A stretch of 64,000 nt of DNA, taken from the NCBI RefSeq assembly GCF_900104345.1, contig NZ_FNJN01000001.1, positions 248,001 through 312,000 of the forward strand. Direction: 5' to 3'. The notes under the pieces are model-generated. The model saw nothing but the letters and a program-made list of their open reading frames with translations, ran no database searches and was not told the DNA's origin. A program made the position numbers and the translations under genes. This document shows, one piece after another, positions 60,047 through 64,000 of the stretch. Position 1 is the first letter of the stretch. Each line of letters starts with the position of its first letter. This DNA is from Microbacterium testaceum StLB037. Its GTDB lineage: Bacteria > Actinomycetota > Actinomycetes > Actinomycetales > Microbacteriaceae.

Positions 60047-60049
60047 AAA
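60027..60049 (+). promoter_or_regulatory. Possible promoter ATGTCGGAA-N8-TAGAAA
   Basis: ATGTCGGAA, 8 bases, TAGAAA, with the ATG at 60056 exactly 7 bases after the box. The last base of the -10 is A, not T, and the first half lies inside the glycosylase coding region. Spacing otherwise fits the group. Confidence 0.4.
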
Positions 60050-60055
60050 CGAAGC

Positions 60056-61126
60056 ATGGCCGTCGAGCGCGAGAACCTGCTGCGCGTCACCCGCATCTAC
60101 GCGGAGGACGCCGCTCTCGAGCTCGAGCGCGGCCGAGAGATCGTCGCGCGCTGGCCCGAGGCCGATATCGTGCCGGTCGCCTCGCACTGGCAGATCCCCG
60201 AGGTCCACGGCGACGAGAGCAACGTCGCGCGGTGGGTGCGCATCAAGACCGAGGCCCTCGTGCTCGGCGTCAAGAAGAGCGTGACGACCAGGGTCAACGG
60301 ACGCTCCGCCGACTTCATCGCCCCCTCGCTCTCGAACGGTTGCGCGATGGCGTGCAGCTACTGCTACGTTCCGCGGCGCAAGGGGTACAGCAATCCGATC
60401 ACGGTCTTCGCGAACATCGACCAGATCACCAGGCACCTGGCGCGGCACGTCGCCGCCCGCGGTCCGAAGACCGAGCCGAATCAGTGCGATGCGGACGCGT
60501 GGGTCTACGACATCGGCGAGAACGGCGACTGCTCGGTCGACGCGCTGATCAGTGAGAACGTCCGCGACGTCTGCGACCTGTTCCGGATGACGCCGACCTC
60601 CAAGGCGTCGTTCGCGACGAAGTTCGTCAACCGCGACCTTCTGGACTGGGATCCGGCGGGAAGGACGCGCATCCGGTTCTCGCTCATGCCGGCGGCCACG
60701 GCGAAGGTCACCGACCTGCGGACGTCACCCATGGGGGAGCGGATCGCGGCGATCAACGATTTCGTCGACGCGGGCTTCGAGGTGCACGTCAACTTCTCGC
60801 CCGTGATCCTGACGCCGACGTGGCTCGCCGACTGGTCGGAGCTGTTCGATCAGCTCGACGCCGTTCTCCACGCGCGCGCGAAGGCGCAACTGGCCTGCGA
60901 GGTGATCTTCCTGACCCACAACGAGGGGCTGCACGAGGTGAATCTCGGATGGCACCCGAGGGGCGAAGAACTGCTGTGGACGCCCTCGCTGCAAGAAGAG
61001 AAGACGTCCCAGAACGGAGCGGTGAACGTGCGGTACCGGCATCCGTTGAAGGCCCAGGCCGTGGCGGCCCTCACCGACCTGATCGCCCGGAAGCTTCCGT
61101 ACTGCCGCGTGCGCTACGCGTTCTGA
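60056..61126 (+). CDS. Rv2578c-family radical SAM protein
   Basis: This 356-residue protein has a radical-SAM cluster motif C-x3-C-x2-C (Cys96, Cys100, Cys103; SNGCAMACSYCYVPR) and resembles the spore-photolyase-like SPL family and mycobacterial Rv2578c. Neighbouring DNA-repair genes (the glycosylase) suggest a DNA-related role, but substrate is unknown. LLRVTRIYAEDAALELERGREI begins the conserved part. Confidence 0.88.
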   Translation: MAVERENLLRVTRIYAEDAALELERGREIVARWPEADIVPVASHWQIPEVHGDESNVARWVRIKTEALVLGVKKSVTTRVNGRSADFIAPSLSNGCAMACSYCYVPRRKGYSNPITVFANIDQITRHLARHVAARGPKTEPNQCDADAWVYDIGENGDCSVDALISENVRDVCDLFRMTPTSKASFATKFVNRDLLDWDPAGRTRIRFSLMPAATAKVTDLRTSPMGERIAAINDFVDAGFEVHVNFSPVILTPTWLADWSELFDQLDAVLHARAKAQLACEVIFLTHNEGLHEVNLGWHPRGEELLWTPSLQEEKTSQNGAVNVRYRHPLKAQAVAALTDLIARKLPYCRVRYAF

Positions 61127-61129
61127 TCT

Positions 61130-61279
61130 TCAGCCGATGTCGCCGGTGGGGGAGTCGTCGGTCGTGGCCGCGTCATCCGCGTCCTGCTGAGCCGCGGCGC
61201 CTTCGTCGGGCGATTCGCTCCCGGCCCCGTTCGAGTTCTGGTCGGGGGCGCCGTCCGCGCGTCCGTCGTGATTCGTCAT
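61130..61279 (-). CDS. Small acidic protein
   Basis: This 49-residue protein is rich in Asp, Ala and Ser, with MTNHDGRADGAPDQNSNGAGSESPDEG. GAGGAGAATC precedes the ATG at 61279, a strong ribosome site. It is convergent with the radical SAM gene, ending 3 bases away. It is probably disordered. Function unknown. Confidence 0.65.
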   Translation of the reverse strand: MTNHDGRADGAPDQNSNGAGSESPDEGAAAQQDADDAATTDDSPTGDIG

Positions 61280-61352
61280 GATTCTCCTCTTCGTCGTCGT
61301 ACGGGGGCGACGCTCGCACGAACGGCGAGACGTGTCCAGGGGGTCGACGGGT

Positions 61353-61454
61353 TCAGAGCGGAGCGGTTCCGAATCGTTCCGCGAAGTCCGCGTTGGCGGC
61401 ATCCTCGAAGTCGTCGGCCTCGTCGCGAAGATCGATGTCGTTCACGGCGATCAC
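61353..61454 (-). CDS. 33-residue coupled small protein
   Basis: GTG at 61454 overlaps the stop codon of the upstream gene (61451) in a GTGA, so it would be translated by coupling. The protein is VIAVNDIDLRDEADDFEDAANADF and about ten more residues, acidic and helical. It ends with TGA at 61355-61353. It is short but its codon bias and coupling argue for a real gene. Confidence 0.5.
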   Translation of the reverse strand: MIAVNDIDLRDEADDFEDAANADFAERFGTAPL

Positions 61455-61783
61455 AGGTACGGCGCCAGGGCGCCGGCGGTGAGTGCGAGGGCCAGCGCAG
61501 TGCCGCCCACACCGGTCGCGGTGAGCACGGTCGCCCGCTCGAGGCGGCGGCGGCGCGAGACGTTCGCGGGGTGCGTGGTGGACCGCAGCGACGCTTTCGC
61601 CGTGTCGAGGGAGTCGTATCGGCCGACCGGGACGCCGTGGGCGTCGCGTGAGACGAATCCTCCGGCGACCTGGTCGACGCAGCCGAAGTACTCGCCGCCG
61701 CGGTGGGCGACCCAGAAGCCGGTGTCGACCTTGGCCCAGAGGATGCGCGCGGTCGCCAGCGCGGTGGGAGTTGCCGTGTCCAT
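61451..61783 (-). CDS. Small membrane-anchored protein
   Basis: This 110-residue protein has an N-terminal soluble domain (ILWAKVDTGFWVAHRGGEYFGCVDQVAGGFVSRDAHGVPVGRYDSLDTAKASL) and a C-terminal hydrophobic anchor (ATVLTATGVGGTALALALTAGALAPYL). It starts at ATG 61783, just after the 61785 gene. Function unknown; similar small proteins are common in Microbacteriaceae. Confidence 0.68.
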   Translation of the reverse strand: MDTATPTALATARILWAKVDTGFWVAHRGGEYFGCVDQVAGGFVSRDAHGVPVGRYDSLDTAKASLRSTTHPANVSRRRRLERATVLTATGVGGTALALALTAGALAPYL

Positions 61784-61784
61784 G

Positions 61785-62165
61785 TCAGGCCGCTGCCGAG
61801 AGGGTGCGACGACGGACGGGGGCGGTTGCCCGTGCCGGCTGGGGGCGGTGCGCGGTGTCGCTCGTAGGAATCTCGACATTCAGGTCGACGACGAGTCCGG
61901 CGGAGGAGTTGGCCAGGTCGGCCATGTTCTTCAGGACGGTCGCGTTCAGCGTCTCGGGCTCCGCCGAGTCGAAGACGAAGCGCATCGGAATCGCGGGCTG
62001 CAGCCAGAGCGTGGACCGTCCGGGAGTGCCGTCGACGTGGGTCCAGCTGAGGGTGAAGCTCTCGCTGCGGCGAAGCTTCGTGGTCATGACGACCTTGAGG
62101 TGCGACAGCAGGCGATCGGGAATGCGGATCGACTCGGTCGACGTGCCGTAGTACAGGTGGCCCAT
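61785..62165 (-). CDS. Small Microbacteriaceae protein, MGxLxYG type
   Basis: This 126-residue protein begins MGHLYYGTSTESIRIPDRLLSHLKVVMTTKLRRSESFTLSW. This family occurs in Microbacteriaceae and is sometimes mis-annotated as an ATP-dependent DNA ligase. Its function is unknown. It is divergent from the MarR gene and probably forms an operon with the genes at 61451 and 61353. Confidence 0.8.
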   Translation of the reverse strand: MGHLYYGTSTESIRIPDRLLSHLKVVMTTKLRRSESFTLSWTHVDGTPGRSTLWLQPAIPMRFVFDSAEPETLNATVLKNMADLANSSAGLVVDLNVEIPTSDTAHRPQPARATAPVRRRTLSAAA

Positions 62166-62280
62166 GGGGTACTCCCTTCGGAAGCGATTAGCTGTACGTA
62201 GAACATAATCGGTTAGTAACTAGTTTGTCTAACTATTATTTCAGATGTATAGTCACGGGGACGAGCGGGAGGAGTGTGTC
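62166..62280. promoter_or_regulatory. Divergent AT-rich regulatory region of MarR gene
   Basis: This is one of the most AT-rich places in the window. A plus-strand -10 TATAGT is at 62248-62253. A minus-strand -10 (TATGTT) is at 62207-62202. Between them GTTAG and CTAAC (62212-62216 and 62229-62233) and the palindrome TAGTAACTA form a likely MarR operator that would affect both genes. Confidence 0.6.
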
Positions 62281-62835
62281 ATGACAGACGTCGATACCGC
62301 GTCCCACCGGCCCGCATCCCCCGAGCCCGTGGATGAGGTGACCTACTGGTACGGCGACGAGCCCGCCGACCGCCGTCAGCGCAGCAAAGCGGTACTCGAA
62401 GCTCTCCGTATCTATCGCGCCGCCGAGGTCGCGATGCGACGTCGTACGCGCGACTCCATGTCGATGGGTGAGAACGAGCTGCTCGTCCTGCGCTACCTGT
62501 TGCGCGACGCCGAACGACAGGTGCGCCCGGGGGAGCTCACCCGCTATCTCGGGCTGTCGACCGCGTCGACGACGGCCATCCTCGACCGCCTAGAGCGTTC
62601 GGGCCACATCACCCGTGCCGCGAACCCGGGCGACCGCCGCAGCATCTTCATCCAGGCCACCCCTCGCGCGCACGCCGAGGTGCGGCAGACCCTCGGCAAC
62701 ATGCACGATCGCATGCTCGCGGCCGTGATCGACATGACGCCCGACGAGTCGGCCGCGGTGGTGGCGTTCCTCCGCCGCATGAGCGACGCCGTCGACGGCG
62801 TCGCCCTCGAGACCCCGGCGGTCGATTCCCCGTGA
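62281..62835 (+). CDS. MarR-family transcriptional regulator
   Basis: This 184-residue regulator has the winged helix: LLVLRYLLRDAERQVRPGELTRYLGLSTASTTAILDRLERSGHITRAANPGDRRSIFIQATPRA. The DRR wing is typical of MarR. A 45-residue N-terminal extension precedes the domain. GGAGGAG lies before the ATG. It likely represses itself and the divergent operon. It overlaps a 59-residue gene by GTGA. Confidence 0.92.
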   Translation: MTDVDTASHRPASPEPVDEVTYWYGDEPADRRQRSKAVLEALRIYRAAEVAMRRRTRDSMSMGENELLVLRYLLRDAERQVRPGELTRYLGLSTASTTAILDRLERSGHITRAANPGDRRSIFIQATPRAHAEVRQTLGNMHDRMLAAVIDMTPDESAAVVAFLRRMSDAVDGVALETPAVDSP

Positions 62836-63011
62836 TCTACGTGCTCGTCGGCGGCCCGCGCGACGGACAGCACGTGGACGATCTGCCTCGCGGCTACCGC
62901 CTGTCGCTCAGCGACCCACAGCCCGAACCCTTCGGCGAGTTCGACACCGTCCGCGCGGTATGGTTCGAGCTCGACGAGGCCATGTTCCGTTCGCGGCAGC
63001 GTCGCGACTGA
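62832..63011 (+). CDS. 59-residue coupled small protein
   Basis: GTG at 62832 overlaps the MarR stop codon (GTGA). The protein begins VIYVLVGGPRDGQHVDDLPRGYRLSL and has an acidic middle and a short Arg tail ending RQRRD. Its codon use is like its neighbours. It is too short to place in a family, but the GGPRDGQ opening resembles small unnamed actinobacterial proteins. Function unknown. Confidence 0.6.
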   Translation: MIYVLVGGPRDGQHVDDLPRGYRLSLSDPQPEPFGEFDTVRAVWFELDEAMFRSRQRRD

Positions 63012-63080
63012 CCCGTACCCCACGTCCGCGTGGGGGGCAAGCCGCCCCTGTCCTCGCGCGCACCCCGTCAGGGTGGGCTC

Positions 63081-63434
63081 ATGCGATGTGTGACCTATGC
63101 CGGCGAGACAGTGATCACCACCGACGACGTCGCGGCGTCGTTGATCGAGTTGACCGCGGCGGTGGCCAAGGAGGGTCAGGCCGAGGCCGTCAGCATCCCC
63201 ATCGTCACCGACGACAGGAAGGTCGCCCAGGCCGAGCTCGTCATCGGCGTCGGCAACGACGTGCTCTCCGCTCCGCTGGAGTGGCACGACGAGGAGCCCG
63301 ACTTCTCGCGCGCCGCCGCCGAGCTCAAGGATCACCGTCTCTTCCCTCGTCCGCACCTCCGGGCCGTCGAGGCCGACGCGAGCGACGACGATGAGCCCCT
63401 GGACTACGACTTCGATCAGCCCACCGAGGCTTAG
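63081..63434 (+). CDS. Hypothetical protein
   Basis: This 117-residue acidic protein begins MRCVTYAGETVITTDDVAASLIELTAAVAKEGQAEAVSIPIV. The ATG at 63081 is chosen as the start of the conserved-looking part, but it has a weak ribosome site (AGGGTGGG). It may be part of the same MarR operon. Function unknown. Confidence 0.65.
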   Translation: MRCVTYAGETVITTDDVAASLIELTAAVAKEGQAEAVSIPIVTDDRKVAQAELVIGVGNDVLSAPLEWHDEEPDFSRAAAELKDHRLFPRPHLRAVEADASDDDEPLDYDFDQPTEA

Positions 63435-63484
63435 CCGGGACGGGTGAGGGGTCGCCCTTCGACGGGTGAACATCGGCACGGGTC

Positions 63485-63514
63485 TTGTCACCGAGTCGTG
63501 GCATCCGTTATGTT
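63485..63514 (+). promoter_or_regulatory. Promoter of the rtcB leader
   Basis: TTGTCA (63485-63490), 18 bases, TATGTT (63509-63514). This is the best -35/-10 pair in this part of the window. Confidence 0.6.
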
Positions 63515-63561
63515 CTCAAGTCCGTGCCGACCGGCGCGGTGAGCCGAGGAAAGACGAGACC

Positions 63562-63651
63562 ATGACCGCCATGCGCGATCTGCGTTCGGAGCAGCAGGGG
63601 CATTACCTGCCGTTCCTCTCCTCGTCGTACCCTCCGGCGCCGGTCGTCTAG
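63562..63651 (+). CDS. 29-residue leader peptide candidate
   Basis: An ATG at 63562 begins a 29-residue peptide, MTAMRDLRSEQQGHYLPFL followed by SSSYPPAPVV, with GACGAGAC as a weak ribosome site upstream. A terminator follows 14 bases after its stop. Its position between the promoter and rtcB suggests a regulatory leader peptide, though it may simply be a small protein. The Pro-rich end could stall ribosomes. Confidence 0.45.
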   Translation: MTAMRDLRSEQQGHYLPFLSSSYPPAPVV

Positions 63652-63665
63652 ACACCCGTCTTCTC

Positions 63666-63700
63666 ACGCCCCGCACCGTCAGGTCGGGGCGTTTCCCTTT
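63666..63700 (+). terminator. Terminator between leader peptide and rtcB
   Basis: ACGCCCCG (63666-63673) pairs with CGGGGCGT (63685-63692), followed by TTTCCCTTT. The T-rich tract makes it the best intrinsic terminator in the window. If it acts, rtcB needs read-through or its own promoter, so attenuation is plausible. Confidence 0.75.
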
Positions 63701-63709
63701 CCATCGGTG

Positions 63710-63741
63710 GGGGAGTGCCTCGGCCCGAGGCTCGACTCCCC
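63710..63741 (+). promoter_or_regulatory. Second hairpin ahead of rtcB
   Basis: GGGGAGT (63710-63716) pairs with ACTCCCC (63735-63741) and encloses GCCTC/GAGGC. It ends 33 bases before the rtcB ATG. It may be part of an attenuator or antiterminator with the hairpin at 63666, or a 5' mRNA stabiliser. Confidence 0.5.
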
Positions 63742-63774
63742 GCGCGTCAGCGCACCACACGAAGGAAAGGACCC

Positions 63775-64000
63775 ATGCAGAAGCTCACCGAACGACTCGT
63801 GTCGTGGGCGAGCCTGATCGATGACAAGACCATCGAGCAGGCACGCACCTCGTCGCGGATGCCGTTCATCTTCCCCCACCTCGCCCTCATGCCCGACGCC
63901 CACCTGGGGCTCGGCGCGACGGTCGGATCGGTGATCCCGACGCTCGGGGCGATCATGCCCGCGGCCGTCGGCGTCGACATCGGCTGCGGCATGATCGCCG
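63775..64000 (+). CDS. rtcB: RNA-splicing ligase RtcB, N-terminal fragment
   Basis: Only the first 75 codons are in the window. MPDAHLGLGATVGSVIPT and AAVGVDIGCGMIA match the manganese-binding N-terminal part of RtcB (Asp and Cys ligands of DIGCGM). RtcB joins 2',3'-cyclic phosphate ends to 5'-OH ends in RNA repair. GAAGGAAAGG precedes the ATG. It is cut by the right edge. Confidence 0.92.
   Translation, partial: MQKLTERLVSWASLIDDKTIEQARTSSRMPFIFPHLALMPDAHLGLGATVGSVIPTLGAIMPAAVGVDIGCGMIA

Overview
The window is a high-GC actinobacterial chromosome segment, most likely from Microbacteriaceae and close to Microbacterium. The base is a Gram-positive flagellum without L/P-ring genes. Many genes begin directly at the transcription start (a TAnnnT -10 box ending 6-7 bases before the start codon). 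GTG and TTG starts and ATGA/GTGA overlaps are frequent, and the small-protein and DUF families are typical of that family. No tRNA, rRNA, CRISPR array, insertion sequence or replication origin was seen.

Region 1 (1-4.9 kb) is housekeeping. It holds the edge of a small gene, a degenerate SDR, metY (sulfhydrylase), a canonical SDR and an MFS exporter. metY and the second SDR are divergent and share one promoter architecture.

Region 2 (5.0-32.2 kb) is one nearly continuous same-strand flagellar cluster: an unknown gene, a FliA/WhiG sigma factor, fliC, fliD, fliS, a small gene, flgB, flgC, fliE-fliK, flgD, flgE, flbD, motA, motB, fliM-fliR, flhB, flhA, csrA, flgN, flgK, flgL and fliW. Six points in it carry an almost identical sigma-28-like promoter (TACC or TACG, 15 bases, CGCGATRG). 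At four of these (fliC, flgB, fliH, fliP) a hairpin starts exactly 9 bases after the -10 box and shows ACGGA in its loop. Several leaders carry a second such site. Because csrA and fliW lie in the same cluster, the simplest reading is transcriptional control by the cluster's sigma factor layered with post-transcriptional control by CsrA, released by FliW. FliM lacks the usual CheY-binding N-terminus, and no chemotaxis gene, fliL, flgF or flgG is present.

Region 3 (32.2-34.7 kb) is a small odd locus: an HU-like protein, an AAA-type ATPase and an unknown protein. The HU-like gene has the same start-region element as the two first flagellar genes. The ATPase and unknown genes are divergent and share a 12-bp element.

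Region 4 (34.7-47.8 kb) is accessory metabolism: phosphoribosyltransferase, ung, an acetyltransferase, a minisatellite, an M4 protease overlapping its emfourin-type inhibitor, a peptide ABC transporter, a hydrolase, an AhpD-like protein, a tyrosine phosphatase, an iron-regulated SIP-domain gene, a HExxH protein and an arginase-family enzyme.

Region 5 (47.8-61.1 kb) contains PspA and a TPM-domain membrane protein, a DUF3097 gene, trmB, a CPBP-like membrane protein, a guanidine-III riboswitch ahead of an SMR exporter, a GT-C mannosyltransferase, an orphan histidine kinase, an SRPBCC protein, a phytoene-dehydrogenase-like oxidoreductase, a Fpg/Nei glycosylase and a radical-SAM protein. Region 6 (61.1-64 kb) is a run of small genes with a MarR regulator, and then the start of rtcB behind a short peptide, a terminator and a second hairpin.
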